Positions 1-12,330 of a stretch of 64,000 nt of DNA are shown here, in pieces. How positions within the stretch are numbered: the stretch's first letter is position 1; every line of letters starts with the position of its first letter. A model generated the notes under the pieces. The model searched no databases. It was not told the origin of the DNA and was given only the letters and a program-made list of their open reading frames with translations. The position numbers and the translations under genes are program-made. The stretch is from Hypholoma sublateritium FD-334 SS-4 (lineage: Eukaryota > Basidiomycota > Agaricomycetes > Agaricales > Strophariaceae): NCBI GenBank assembly GCA_000827495.1, contig KN817617.1, forward strand, positions 89,749 to 153,748, given 5' to 3'.

Positions 1-382
1 TACGTTTGCCTGCGGGCTGTTTTCTTGCAGAACACATTTCTAATTTAGTACTCTCCCTTCTATGGGATGTTATTCATCGATCCTGGCTTATCGTTAACGT
101 TGTGCAACGAGCAGCGGCTTACGCTTTGCGAGATAAATGCCTACAGGACCTAAAATCGATTGCTATATATAGTAAAATATACCTTTTATAAGAACTCTCA
201 CCTCCATTTTGCATTGCGGCAGCCTATAACATTTGATAAGATCACTCACTTGTTTTACATGTGGACCGTGATGCAGCGCAAGGGGCCTTTCAGTTAACTT
301 TGTACTATGTAGTATAGTAGTAGCCTATTGGCAGTGGGCACCTGTTATACTGCAAGAAATCAACCCCAGCGAAAAAAAAGAA
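1..382. other. no gene recognised at left edge
   Basis: No conserved protein or RNA is visible. A 61-codon ORF at 6-191 has no recognisable motif. The stretch ends in the T-run that terminates the tRNA gene on the minus strand. Confidence 0.5.
372..379 (-). terminator. Pol III T-run terminator of tRNA-Asp
   Basis: Eight consecutive T on the minus strand, 4 bases beyond the tRNA discriminator base. This is the standard RNA polymerase III stop. Confidence 0.85.
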
Positions 383-454
383 CTCTCTGCCTGGGAGTTG
401 AACCCAGCTTTCGCGCGTGACAAGCGCGTGTACTAACCGATATACTAGCAAAGA
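383..454 (-). tRNA. tRNA-Asp (anticodon GTC)
   Basis: Read on the minus strand, this 72-nt stretch folds as a canonical tRNA. The 7-bp acceptor stem pairs TCTTTGC with GCAGAGA (one G-T wobble) and G is the discriminator. The anticodon arm has loop CTTGTCACG with a GC-rich stem (CGCGC/GCGCG), giving GTC for aspartate. The T arm is CTGGGTTCAACTCCCAG with the B-box core GGTTCAACTCC. The A box lies in the D arm. No intron is needed. An eight-base T tract follows the 3' end, as expected for RNA polymerase III. Only the anticodon fixes identity here, and the overall sequence resembles eukaryotic tRNA-Asp. Confidence 0.95.
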
Positions 455-612
455 CGATATCATCGGGCGGAGTGATGGCACCTAGACACGAGGCTCTTTC
501 TTACTTTCATTGTCCAAAGATATGAAAACTGGTATGCTATTGACGATCTCATTCCACTTTAAAGTCCTATTCTTACAGGTATAAACGACCGCCAGACCCC
601 GACAGCTGCTGT

Positions 613-3011
613 TTAACACTGGCGCGAGAACCCAGTCTGCCCCGACGGCACCGCTTCAGCTGACTCGCGGATGTCTCCAAAGTTGGCGCTCTCCGGGCGG
701 GCGTCGTCGTGGTCGGGCTGAGTAGGGAGCTTGGTCGATGCGATAGCGGCGAAGATCGCGCCGTCTTTCCCTGTGGTTTAAAATTGCCCATCAGACCGCG
801 TACCGCTACAGGTATTTGAAATTATAATACCTTGCAAAGACTCGGTGATTGTAAGGATGTCGACAATGAAGCGCTCGATAAGGTCCTCGCTGAGCGTCTC
901 GCGTACTAGGGAAAAGATCATTTTAGCATTTTTTTTTTTGCAAACCAAGTGAATTGTATTTCACTTACCGACTACACGTAGGATCTCGACGGTCTCTGCG
1001 CCAATGGGTGCCTATGAAATAAAGTGTGACTGTCAAACATCTGCTAACGGCGCAGAAATAAACAAAAACGTACGTTATAATTGGGGACAATCCACCCTTT
1101 AGTTCTCAGGAGTGTCTGTAGTTACATAAATATTTCTTCAGAGCCTGCCGCACACATGCAAGCCGCGCAGAAGACCCACCTGAATCCATTCTTGCTGAAC
1201 ATTGGGATTCTCCTTCTTGAACTCGTCCGAGAGCCTGGGTAAGATTTGAGATGGTACTCATCCATAAAGAAATATGGTGTATATACCGGAAGGCGACGAC
1301 GGGGAGTCCCGCCTCATAGAATTCCGGATCGTCTTCGTCAATATGACCTTTTCGATTCGGGGTGCTTGGGCGTTTTTCAGGGCTGACTGGGCGGTGTATG
1401 TTGCTGAGAACCTAATAATAACGTGAAAGTTTAGAAAAAGAGCCAGTGATACAATTGCTGTCATAATCACCGTGAAATAAGTACTTTCTAAAGCACGCGA
1501 CAGCATGCGGGAATTCCGCATGTCCTTGAACGCAATCTTTTTGTAACCGTCGAAACCGAGATTGAGGAAATTGTACATTTGTGCAATGATAGGTGCCGCT
1601 GGCTTAGAGAAATTCCTGTTAAATACACTCATATAAGTCAGGAATATGTTCAAAGGAAAGTGCGACATACAATGTGAATGAATACTCAACGCTGCCGAGG
1701 TAGTCTAGTAAAATTATCAATGCGAGTGAACAGTCAAGTAGAAAGAGTACCCACGCAATTCAAAGACCAAGTCGCGATGCAAGTAGCTCTCGTCTCTCCA
1801 GAGCACCCAACCCAATCCGGCGTACACCAGGCCGAACTTGTGCCCAGACGTGTTAATAGAAACAACACGAGGCACTTCAAAGTTCCATTTCAAGCTGGGG
1901 TGTGCGAATGGCGCAATAAACCCTCCAGAGGCGCCGTCCACGTGGATGGGGATATCCAGGCCAGTGCGTTCCTGCAGGTCGTCGACTGCACAGCGCAAGC
2001 CGCGTGACGCTCAGCTCGCATGTTCTTCCCTGGATTATATGGGAAAAGACATACGCAAGCTGCTCATCAAGGCGACATCTTCGTAATGCCCTGTGTATGT
2101 GCTTCCTAGAATGACAATAACCCCGATGGTGTTCTCATCGATAAAGGGGATGGCGTCGTGAGGATCCATGATAAATCCATTGGTCTCCTTCACGGGTACC
2201 AAGCGCGTTTCAACGTCAAAGTATCTGGGAGAACCGTTAGACCGCTCTCACGATAAGGAAAAGCCAATCTTACCTCGCGAATTTTTCGAGGGCAACTTGA
2301 GCATTGGATCCAAAAACAATGTTAGGGTGGTAGTGGTCCTTTCCAGCGGCCTTGCGACTTTCTTGCCAGCGCTTCTTCATTGCAAGCCCACCCAGCATAA
2401 TAGCTTCCGAAGATCCAGCAGTGGCAGTACCAATCGCTTTACCGTCCTTTGGGGCTTTCCACAGATCAGCCACTAAAGGAAAATAAAATGGCGCCAAAAT
2501 GAGCATGTTTCAACTCAAGTCAAATGAAGCCTAACACGCACTCATTGAAACGCAGCGGTTGTGGATAAGCGACGCGGCAGGATATTCATCGAGATCAACG
2601 ATATTCTTATTGATGTTCTCCATGATGAGCTTGTTGGCATCCTCCGGCATCCACGTATGGACGAAGCTACAGCACATGCCTTATAATCTCTCCGTAAATG
2701 TATGTAGCATGGACTTACGAAGCCAGATTGAGCAACGGGTTTCCATCGAGGGCCGTCTCGTCATGCAGAAGCTGGTACGCCGCCTTAGAATTGATGCCGG
2801 TCCTGGGTATCGTGTATTTGGGCACGTTCGCGGCGTCCTCATCGCGACGCCACGTCTGGTGGAGGCCTTTGCGCGATCCGGCACTGGAGTGCTTCCGGTG
2901 GGGGTGGTTTTTGCATTTTTCAATGAGCGCTTCCGCGTCAACTAGGAACTAAATCAGTGTCAGGAAATATTAATGTCAGTGTTCGAACACACCGTGACGA
3001 GACAAAGACAT
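613..3011 (-). CDS. glutamate decarboxylase (PLP-dependent, group II)
   Basis: Converts L-glutamate to GABA and CO2 in the cytosol using pyridoxal phosphate, and feeds the GABA shunt. The gene has many exons. Exon 1 (2993-3011) encodes MSLSRH; exon 2 begins at 2941 and continues with VDAEALIEK. Family landmarks in order are [14 protein letters not shown] substrate region, [14 protein letters not shown] (cofactor phosphate region), [11 protein letters not shown] (the Asp contacting the PLP ring), and [18 protein letters not shown] with the Schiff-base Lys. These are followed by [20 protein letters not shown], an [13 protein letters not shown] block and [19 protein letters not shown] near the C-terminus. 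The reading frame closes after FSRQC with TAA at 613-615. Every junction I tested uses GT-AG introns of about 50-70 nt. The protein is about 530 residues, normal for fungal GAD. The gene looks intact and single-copy here. Confidence 0.95.
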
Positions 3012-4016
3012 TGTGAATGGTAAGGATCAAGGAGAAATGGGGAGACCTTTAATAGGATGTCGGTGCTTTATCGATGATCAGATTCTGGGTTTTTACCAAC
3101 ATATACTGATGACGTCTTTGGAATGACGAGGCCTAGCCTAGGAACCAAGAATTACCTAACTACATACACCGAGTGGCATAAAATACCCCACAATCTATTC
3201 ATAGACTAACCGTTCAAACGTTCAAAGCCATATTGTGAACCTCCATGAATTCACTGATGAAAAGATATATAATGCTTGGACTCATAGATAGATTTCGCTG
3301 CACACTAGGCCACACCAGAGCAATCCAGACATAAATTGGCGGAGCACCCAAGGAGTACGCCCAATGAGCGGTTTGCGGTTTGTGCGGCAATCATTTCAAA
3401 TATAGACGACTTATTCAGGGAAAACGTTTATAATAGGCTGACACCGTCGACAAACCCGAGGGGCAGCAGGGGGCGGCACTGTCAGAGCTCAACCATGCCG
3501 GCTTCGACGCGTATTGTTGTCATCTCCGGATTCTGGATGTTTCGCGAAGCAGCTCTGGACTTAGTTTGTGATACATACACGTTTTTCCAATCTCTTCCAA
3601 TGGATAAATATTCTGAGTCCGCTCGTGGAGTCAATATGAGCGCTCCGAATCCAACCCTCAGCTCCGCGGAGTGCTAATCTCGGAACTCCCTACTACCTCT
3701 TTGATTTCAACTTGTAAGTATCAGATACCAGGTTACTTCCACTGGCAGTACATCATCTGGTCGTTGTCCATGTTGTCGCATATATACTCGGTGTGCAGAA
3801 GAGAGGGAAAGCTGAAACGAGTAGACTCTCCGCATGGGCCTTCCACTCTAAACTCCACTTCGCCTTCATACGACCCTACAAATTGGGATGACGGCTGCTC
3901 AGTAATTCATTACATACTATAAGAGCCAGAACAAGCGACCTATCAAAATACACATCTTGATTGCAGGCAATACATAAGAATTCCAAATTATGTAAGTGTG
4001 CGTTGTCGAGCCGCTT
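3012..4016. other. intergenic: GAD upstream region and S9 peptidase 3' flank
   Basis: No recognisable gene. Two ORFs of 113 and 83 codons (3336-3677 and 3671-3922) show no family resemblance or convincing splice context. The part next to 3011 is the GAD promoter region; I saw no clear TATA box. Confidence 0.4.
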
Positions 4017-6304
4017 TCACTTGAGATATAAACGGAGGTGTTCCAGTATCCTTTGGAAAACATCCACAGTGTGCGCATGCTCCTTGAAATCATGTTCTTC
4101 CCTAGGATATATGACTAGTGTTGGCTTCACTTTTGTCTGACCTTCCCTCTCGATGCCACGAAGGAATGCGACCGCCTGCGTCACGGGCACGCGCGGATCT
4201 TCTTTTCCATGTAAAATGAGAATGGGGGCTGTCACATTCTTAACGTCCTTGATAGGGCTCCCCCTCAGGTAAAGCGGATCGCCTGGTGTCCACGGAGCAC
4301 CACCAGCAAGCGCAGCCTCACATCCGCTCAGTTAGAGGTTTGCTTTTCCAGAGACAGAATAGGACTTACCTCTCCATCAGGTATGTCGCTTTGAGCTGCC
4401 ATGAATCCCCAGTCACTGACCCCGGCACCCATCACACCAACTTTGAACCTGTTTCCGGGCCGAGTGCAACCCCATGCCGTTTCGAATCCCCCTTGACTCC
4501 AACCACCTATTCCAACGCTACTGTGTGGGCCTGCGACTCCTTGCGAAACGGCCGCTTCAATCATTGCCTCGATATCATCCCAATCTGATGTCCCGACTCC
4601 ACCTTGCGCAGCCATGGCAAAATCGTTTCCACGGCCAGTACCTGTTTGATATTAATTTTATTTATTAGTGTTATAGATGGTATCGATGGTGGACGGTCCA
4701 CTCACTGCCACGATAATTCGGAGATAAAACTAGATACCCGTTAGACGCCAGGAAGGGGCGCCAGGTAGAATATCCGGCTAAACCGATGTCAGTAAATCAA
4801 AGAGTTTAAAGCAAATTGGTCTTCACTCAGAAGCAAGGATAATATGTCGCGCCTGGAAGAGTGAAATACGGGTTAAATCGCCCATATTGAGGTCGTGTCA
4901 TACAGGTCTGAACTTACGCAGAGGGCCCTCCATGCGGATAGACGAAAACTGGCAGGGATCGTGGATCAGCGTTCTCGGGATATGTGATAACCCCTTCCAG
5001 TTCCACGCCGTCAGCCCCGGTCCAGTTAAATGGCTTGAAGATAAGAGGAGTCTTCGACTGATACCACAAATTATGCGATGACAACTTCTTGGATATCGTT
5101 CCAAGTCGGTTGAATTCTGTGACTCCAGACCATATATCTTGAGGTTGACCGGAAACTCCTGAGCTTCTGACGGCAACAAAGACATATGTCCCTTGAGAAG
5201 TAAGCGTCATATCCCACTCTCCCTCTACGGAGTAATCCAAAGGTGCGTCGAAAGCCGTGAAAACTCTATTTTCTTCGTCGTATACATCGAATTTGGTGAG
5301 GAACCCTTCCGCGACCTGGACGGCGAATTGCGAATGCATCCCAAGATCAACGATACTGCTGACATCGTTCGTAGTTCCATACGCCAGATGGGTGGCGGAG
5401 GCTCCAGCGGAGGACGGCCGGGACCATAAACACGTCGAAGAGCAGAACATCGAGGGTTCCATACCTTGAAGGAATACAAAGCCGCCCGATTCTCTCCATA
5501 TAGTATGAGAAGCAGGCATACGGGCGTAGGTAAAGTTGCCAAGCTCGTCTATCTTTCCGGAGATGGAGACGGTTTGTTCTTTCACAGGGAAATCATGACT
5601 TTCGAGATCCCGATGATTGAGAAGGCGATAGACAATGGCTGAGCCGTCCGAACTCCACGAGAATGAATCGACGTGCGCTGAAAGATGCACTAGAGCCTTC
5701 ATACCGCTGCTATAAGAATATAATCGCATTACGATGGGGTGTGCAACTAAGATAAAAACGCTCTGTACCTCATATCCAGCGATTCGCGCAGATCAATTAA
5801 TTGCAACGTCGTGTACGCATCTTGTTCTTGTTCTCTCCAGACAACGATAGGGTCCTTTCCGTCTTTCTTTGCTTTTTTTACTTCAACGGTAAATGCCACA
5901 AAATAACCGTTGGGAGAGATCGAATAGGACACAACTCCATGTTCCTTATCGAGATCTGTGATCCGAACCACGCTGCTCTCTGATGTTTCGAGAGACAGAG
6001 TGAACAGCTGCGAGAGGCCACCAGCATCCTCGCGGTCGGACAGGAAGAAGACCCTTGACGTAGTGGGATGGAAAGAAGGTGAGTAGTCGCGGTAGGTTCC
6101 CGACGTCACCTTTCGGGCGCTTTCCTCTCGAGAGGTTTCCGCTGACCAAAGCGCGGATGCCACATGCTCCCCGAGCTTGTGCGCTGGCCGCACAACATAT
6201 ACTACGTTCGCGCCATCCTTGGATATCTTTATGTCCTCGATGTGCTCTGCTCCGGCAAGTTCCTCTGGAGTGATCGGTGTTTTTACGTCATGGAGGGCAC
6301 TCAT
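4017..6304 (-). CDS. S9 family serine peptidase (acylaminoacyl-peptidase / dipeptidyl-peptidase-like)
   Basis: A prolyl-oligopeptidase-fold peptidase that cleaves short peptides or N-acyl amino acids. The N-terminal two thirds is a beta-propeller of WD-like repeats (for example DIKISKDGANVVYVV, YSPSFHPTTSRVFFLSDRED, VVSYSISPNGYFVAF). The alpha/beta-hydrolase domain follows. It shows VFVYPHGGPSA (oxyanion HGGP), YLVLSPNYRGS, the nucleophile elbow GIGGWSQGG, catalytic Asp in ILHGKEDPRVP and catalytic His in YPREEHDFKE. The first intron removes the stretch after LDM, and further introns split the hydrolase domain. I chose the ATG at 6304 (MSALHDVKTPITPEEL), which fits conserved N-termini; an in-frame ATG at 6349 would add 15 residues. 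No signal peptide is visible, so it is likely cytosolic. Exact substrate class is not determined. Confidence 0.88.
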
Positions 6305-6834
6305 TGTGCTTGACTGGCGTACGCTTCGTAAACGGTGAGAATGTGACACGCTACAGCCCCAGAAAGCACCGGAGTATCAGAGACTGCAATAGGAAGCGCT
6401 AGGAAGGGAATCCTCACTAGCAATTAGGGAATGTGTACCGACTTTATAAGGCGGGTCGACTCAGACGCAAGACAGATGACCAGAAAGCTAAATAAATCAC
6501 AAACCAACTGTCCCACTTTTTCTCACGAGAAGGCAAGGACGGGAAAGTAGCAATTACCAGCATGCATGACGCCAGAACTGCGTGCGCAGTATTGACCTAC
6601 AACCCGAGTTATATTGTACGAGAACATAACTGCGGCAAGGCATGCCAGGCATTGATGTGTGGATGTAGAATTGCGGCTGCTCCGGCTCCTTGTTCTGTCT
6701 GGTTATGATCTAGTCAACTCATGATAGTATATTAAGCGATAACAAAAACAAAAACACTTACCGAAACCCAAACAAAGGTGACTAGCATCGGAGAACCCCT
6801 CATAACCGACCTATCTTTCGAGTTACGTCTTCGC
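6305..6834. other. intergenic between S9 peptidase start and SEC5 stop
   Basis: 530 bases with no gene seen. It holds the S9 peptidase promoter and SEC5 3' region. No repeat or RNA gene was recognised. Confidence 0.4.
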
Positions 6835-9800
6835 TCACCGTGCGGCTGCAGGTCTCGATGGAAGTTCTAGATGGGTTCTCGCTGCGCTCCGACGTGCCCT
6901 CAAACCAGGCTCTTCGTCCTCGGAGGTATGCCGAAAGCATAGGAAATGCACAGACGTTATATTTCGCGCAGCAGCAACTATCTTCTGTGTCGCCGCATAT
7001 CCTGTTTCAAACTGCGGCTTGCTTATGAGGTGTTTATGGGCCTCCCGGAGCTGCTTGTTGATGAGTCGATCAAACGCTTCTGCGATATGAGCATCGCGCC
7101 CGTAGCTAGCGAGTGACTTTTGCAGGAACGCCACGTCCATGATTGCCTATTTGAGATCGCGATTGAATAAGCGCCCAGGGAACCGAATTAGAGATTAGCG
7201 CACCGTAAGTAAGCCTTCCACTCCAAAGCGGGGAACCTGTCGGAAGACCTGGGAAAGTTCTGCGACTAATTCGATTACGAGGCCGCCGAGGATTTTTCTG
7301 AGGAGCGCTGGGGTGATGGTGCAGAGGTGGGCGTGAATTTCCACCAAAAAATTGAGAATCTTGAATATCTGAGGGCGGATGGCTGAGTGGACAGCTAAGT
7401 TGCATTGATTGTGACAGATAAAAGCAGAGCCTACCAGTGGGAAGTGGTCCATGGTACCAATCGATTCCACTTTGGAGCACCGCCTCTTTCAGGAGCGCCT
7501 TGAACACACGCATCCGGGGTTCTGTATAACGCTCAAAAAGGTCATCATCGAGCTCTTCCAGAACAGCTGCCAAGCACTATGGAAGAAAAATTAAGAAAAA
7601 GGCTCTTGCGAAATATACCTATGAACGCACATTTTTTTGTTCCGTGAAAACCAACCCGAACACGCTCTCAAGCTGCGCTATCATCCCCGGTACGTCCTGT
7701 TTGGAAAAGCGCGCAATGTTCGAGATAACAATAAGCAGTCGATTGTTCTAAAAAAATGACCCGCTATTCAGAAGAGACCATTTTGTGCCCACGCTGACGC
7801 ACCGCATCCTTCAGATCGACGAGCTCATGCAGGCTCATCTCCATTGAGCCTGCCCCCTCTGCAATAATCGGATTTTGCACGATTGGCGAACCCTCTGACG
7901 CGAGAAGAACAAGCCCATCGAGGAACCTATGTGTGGCCTCAAACGCTGTATTCGTGATCTTCGTTGTGAGTTCCTGCGGAATGCGCGTGTGATGCGTGTT
8001 GTTCGGGAGCGCCGTCTCCCCACCTGTCGCAATGCGGTAGGCGGCAGTCATCATATGCTTCTGAAAGAGCTCGAACTGCACGAGGTAGCGCGTCGACGAG
8101 GACGCCGCGTCCCAGCACGCGATCCACGTCTCGAGGTAGTAGAACATCGTCGCATCTGCCACCCCAGTGAGCACACTCTTTTGGGTCTGTAAAGCTCGCA
8201 CGCACGCACCTCGAATCCACGTATTTGTCAAGAAATCTACGAAGCGCCACTTCACGCTGTCCACGAGACTAGCGAGGCCGTTCCGCACCTCCGCAGAGAT
8301 GTCAAGCGCCGTGAGCTCGCTTACGCAGTCCTGCACCTCGCTGAAGATGCGCTGCATGTGGTACGCCGTGCACAGCGAATGCGAATTCCCGGGGAGGCGT
8401 AGCGGGTATGTGTGCGCGCCGACGGCGGTACTGTTCTTCTCTTCGGCTGCCATGACGACCAGTTCGGAAAGCACGAAGAACCGCGAGATGAGCAAAATAT
8501 ACTGATTGACGATGTCAAGGGCCATCGTGCGGCACTGCGTCGGACTGCGTTTTGCGCCTGCACCGAGATTCTAAGTGTGGAACGCAATTAATTTTATGCA
8601 GTAGAACGCACGCAAGTGTCAAATTTCACCCTCTTGATTTTGCCTCTAATTAGGACTTTGGAAATTCGCCAGAAGGTGGGAAGGGATGAGGCGATGACTT
8701 CAGAGACCGACCTAACGAGCTCGAAGATTGCGTTCCATGCTACCTCTGTGGATGATTGCGCTGTAAGGCAGAATGACACTTGCATCAATTCCAGTACTAT
8801 GAAGACATGGTCACGCACATACCGAGGGCTGCATCTGACCGCTTTGCATAGAGGTAGTCCACGGCAGTCTGTAGTTCAATCCTCGAAGTATCCTCGGCAC
8901 TCTCTGCGGCCCCCAGCGTCTGCAGCACATCTAGAATAAAGCGGTTAGTCCGAACTGCCACACTGTTACAGAAAGCGCGAACAATCAATTTCTTGGGTGG
9001 CCTTGCGCTCCGCAATCGTCAGCGCATTCATGATGCTCGCGTGATGGTAATCGAAGTAGATCCATAGCGGGTCCTCGTCCGCGGGGATCTCCATCAAAGT
9101 CCTGCCCGCCTCATGTGTATCAGCCCCGGCACCATAAATGCACCGCAGCCCGAGAAGCACTCACTCGAGCGCTTTGTCCTGCTCCTCGCTCGTGCGCCCC
9201 GTGTCCATCAGTTGTGCGACGAGCACCTGCTTCAACTCTACCATCGCGCGCTCGACGGTCCTCCACACCTTGTCCAGCACGCGCGCCTGCTGCTCCTGCG
9301 CACGGATGCGCGTTGTGGCGGATGCGGCGGCTGCAGGACCTTGTGAGATGGGTAACAACTGCCCGGGCCGGTTCTGCAGGATATACTTCCCCTTCTTGTA
9401 GTCGCGCAGCGCGAGCTCGTAGTGGCCCTGGAAAACGAAATACGCGTAAGGCGCCCTGGCGAGTGCGGGAGAGACAGATGGCGCACCGTGGCAATCGACT
9501 CCATGATGAAGCTCGGGAGGTTGAAGAAGAACTTGGAGCGCTCGAACACGGTGAACGTTGTGCGCAGGCGTTCTGCGTTGGCCGAAGTCTCGAGCACGGG
9601 GAGGAAGATTTGGTTGCCCTTCTGCGCCCCGCCTAATCATCGGAGGGTCAGCGCTGGGGTGTGGAGGCACATGCGTGGGACGTCGCACTGCGGAGATGAT
9701 CGAACAGAGGCCGTGTTGCGTGGTCCCGTTCTAGCGAAAGGACGTCGTGCTTCATTTCCTCATATAACGCTATATAAAAATATGGAAAAGTCAGTACGCA

Positions 9801-10442
9801 GCCTCGTCGATAGCGCATATATCCACCCAAACCGCGCACTTGGGGTCTGCGGGTAGAGTACTGAAACTCAAGGGAACAACGCACCTTCCGTCGCGCCCTT
9901 TACGACCACGAACCGCCCGAAGTTGTCCCCCACCAGCACACGCACCGCGCCCTCGCGCGCCTCGAGCACGCGCTCCAGACGCGTGACGCCACGAGCCAGA
10001 TCGTGGAGCCCCGCCTGGGGGTGCGCCAGTGAGAGGTAAGCTATTGGGTCGAACGTAACCGACGTGAGCAGAGTCGTCGCCCCTGCCCAGCGATGCTGTG
10101 TAGTCAGCTTCTGTCAGCAGGAGGCTTGGAGCACGTACGTCTATCCTCGTCCAAGTCGCGCCAGCTGCGGGTGTGCGCGAGGATACCGCTTCAGCGCTGA
10201 TGCTCGGTGTGCACCTGAGTTGAGTACTCACCTTGGCTCCGTCACCAGGCCGAGCGGATCGTCGTCGTTCATCACCCCTAACGCCTGGCCGGAATCAGCG
10301 CCTTCGTCTATTTCTTCCCATTTCCTAGAATATATTTGAATGGCAGAGGCCAACAAAGGTGTGATGCAACATACGAAGGCTGGAGCGAACTGATCCTGTA
10401 CAGATTCAAGAGTGCCTGTTGATCGATATCGAATTTCAGCAT
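6835..10442 (-). CDS. exocyst complex component SEC5 (EXOC2)
   Basis: A subunit of the octameric exocyst that tethers secretory vesicles to the plasma membrane at sites of polarised growth such as hyphal tips. The start MLKFDIDQQALLNLYRISSL is followed by an intron and KWEEIDEGADSG, then DPLGLV. This is the N-terminal signature of fungal Sec5. Downstream come a segment resembling HPQAGLHDLARGVTRLE, LVGDNFGRFVVVK, RLRTTFTVFERSKFFFNLP, RDYKKGKYILQNRPGQLLPI and LLGLRCIYGAGADT. Later helical exocyst repeats include VNQYILLISRFFVLSELVV and LEELDDDLFERYTEPR. The last exon (6835-7140) contains DVAFLQKSLASYGRDA and a tail containing FLCFR. About ten introns interrupt it. The N-terminal third has much higher GC (9.1-10.2 kb). 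Some internal splice junctions were not resolved, so the exon list is approximate. Confidence 0.88.
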
Positions 10443-10747
10443 TTGGATGGACGGCTTGCTATCAGCTGTTAGATATTAGTATTAGGTGCCTTGTCCAGGA
10501 ACTCAGCGAGGAAGAATAGTGGACGAAAGGAATCAAACAGCGGCAGGCGTGTTTCACCTTCAACATTGTAATGACCGATTTGGCATACATTTATTTAGTA
10601 GATTGTGTTGGCGGTCGTATGGACCCTGCACAAGGTGGAAAACCAGAGACAGCACTAGTGGCGGCACATAACAAGGACAAGTATGCAGGTATCTGGCAGA
10701 TGATTAAATAAATGGTTTGACTGTGTTTAGCGTACATAGAGCACGAA
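10443..10747. other. short intergenic spacer
   Basis: 305 bases between SEC5 and the bL16m stop codon, both minus strand. No feature recognised. Confidence 0.4.
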
Positions 10748-11587
10748 TCATAGCGAGGCGGTAGCAGGTGCGCTGGCAATGTTTTCAGGGATGACAGAGG
10801 GGTCTATTTCGGCAGGCTTTGGGGGTGTGAGGACCAGATATCCAAGACGTGGGGGCGTCGACTTGTTGATGAATTCCATGTTTGTCGGCAGTTTTGCGGC
10901 GGCTTGACGGAGGACTATATGCGCTTTTAGTCAGAACGAGATGGCGGGCATGACGAATGAGACGAACTGTCGCGTGCAAGCTCCTCACGAATGGGTACAC
11001 CACCAATCTCAAAGATGACGCGGCCAATGGGAACACTTTAGAGAAATTAGCTAGTCAAAATGCGAAGTCAGGCAGGTCGCGCACCGAGTGGCCCAAAACT
11101 CGAAAGTACCCTTCCCTTTACCCATACGTGTCTCGTTTCCCTGAATTCCACATAAATAAGCGTATATAGTGAGTTTGAAGACCGACGCACGCACCTTTAT
11201 ACAGACGGGAATATCAGGGAAGACCCGCAAGTACACCTTGCTGCCCTTGAGTACCTTGAGCTTCTTCAGGATGACCTCGCGGGCGGTGGTAAGCTGCTTC
11301 TGCGTGAGTCGAGCTCCATTTCCCTTAATACGAATGCCCCAGTCGCCATAGGCGAGAGTCGTGCCCTTTGTCGAGCCGCCGGTGGGGATGGGGATGCGTC
11401 CCTTGTGCCGCTTGATGTTCTTCACCTGCTTCGGCGCGAGTGTCGCACGGCCGCGAGTAAATATTCCAAGCGGAGATAGTGCAGTATCGACACGGTGCTG
11501 AGACGTCGGCGGCTGGGCGACACGGGCACGGACCAGGCTGGACGCGCCAACGCCCACCGCCCGACGGAAGGAGGACAGAGAAAACAT
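10748..11587 (-). CDS. mitochondrial large-subunit ribosomal protein bL16m
   Basis: A component of the mitoribosomal large subunit near the peptidyl-transferase centre. The N-terminus (MFSLSSFRRAVGVGASSLVRA) is Arg/Ser-rich without acids, as in mitochondrial presequences. The bL16 core follows: LAPKQVKNIKRHKGRIPIP, YGDWGIRIKGNGARLT, VYLRVFPDIPVCIK, GNETRMGKGKGTFEFWATR, VPIGRVIFEIGGVPIREELA and RQAAAKLPTNMEFI. Three introns split the second half; the first removes 50 nt after PVCIK, and the second starts right after the Arg codon of FWATR. The protein ends IASAPATASL and stops at 10748. Its 5' flank abuts a decayed copy of the DUF5648 gene's first exon and promoter, so its promoter lies in duplicated DNA. 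Confidence 0.94.
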
Positions 11588-11659
11588 GGTGATTACGTAA
11601 CGAAAACAGCGCGAGAAGCGGCGCGCACGGCGCGTCACACGTCACGCGGGCAGCCACCC

Positions 11660-11790
11660 GGAGTTGTTTCCAAGTTGTTTCCTGTAGCGTTAAATAGCTA
11701 CCAAAACAATAGAGATGGGTATAGCCGTAAGTTTCCTGGGGAGACACCTACTTTGAAACGGGTCGAAGCAGACATTTTATACGTGCTCGA
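11660..11790 (-). pseudogene. decayed first exon and promoter of a DUF5648-type secreted gene
   Basis: On the minus strand this stretch matches the first exon of the gene at 13226-13866. The coding for the signal-peptide end is recognisable (ATTGTTTTGGTAGCTATTTA, then ACGCTACAGGAAACAACTT). Here the frame has stop codons and the second, DUF5648-coding exon is absent; the bL16m gene begins about 75 bp further on. A TATAAAA-like box (about 11775-11781) sits where the functional copy has its TATA box. I infer a truncated duplicate. Confidence 0.7.
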
Positions 11791-12330
11791 TGTGCACATT
11801 CATTAGAGCCGAAGTGTCGTACTTTAATCATGGGTACATGGAAGTTTCCTATATTTTCCCATACAATGGATTTAATATTGAGCCTCGAACGTTTGAGGAG
11901 CTGACCACCGTTCAGTTCGGCCGCAGGCTCGCCAGTATTCCGTGTGACATAGTACCTGTCGCTCATACCAGGATCTAATTGGCAGTTGGAATTGAACACT
12001 AACGTATTCATAGTATGTACTGAGCCAGAGTAAAACCAATCTAGTAAACAAAAGGAGTAGGGGCTCATCAGCAGAGAAAACCGATTTCTGCTGTTCTTTC
12101 CCTGATAGAAGCGGAAGTGGAAACAAATACAGAATGTCCGCTGACCTGTATCAAATCCTGAAGTCTTTCCTGCGGCATTTGTTGCGCTGTCACCGTGAGC
12201 ATGTGAACCATGCAAACCGCGGTTCAATATATTTGGATTCGGTGTTCTGTGATCCCCCGGGCGCCTATTGACAAAAATGGACACAGTCCTCGGACATATT
12301 GCCTGGTAGCTTCTTATTAGATATGTCGAG
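11660..12330. repeat. diverged segmental duplication, copy A
   Basis: Paralogous to copy B at 13800-14860. Shared landmarks in the same order are GTTGTTTCCTG-AGCGTTAA, the CATGGGTACATGGAA block, CGTTTGA-GA-CT-ACC, AAAACCAATCT, TCTTTCCTG, GGGCGCCTATTGACAAA and GGACATATTGC. Copy A is shorter through internal deletions. Identity is clearly partial, so the duplication is old. Confidence 0.75.

Noticed and set aside
3336..3922. Two adjacent plus-strand ORFs upstream of GAD
   Set aside because: No recognisable residues, and they lie where the GAD promoter is expected.
5400..5470. Possible extra intron (GTATGG donor) in the S9 peptidase
   Set aside because: The frame is open across it and reads into LAYGTTNDVSS, which continues the propeller, so no intron is required.
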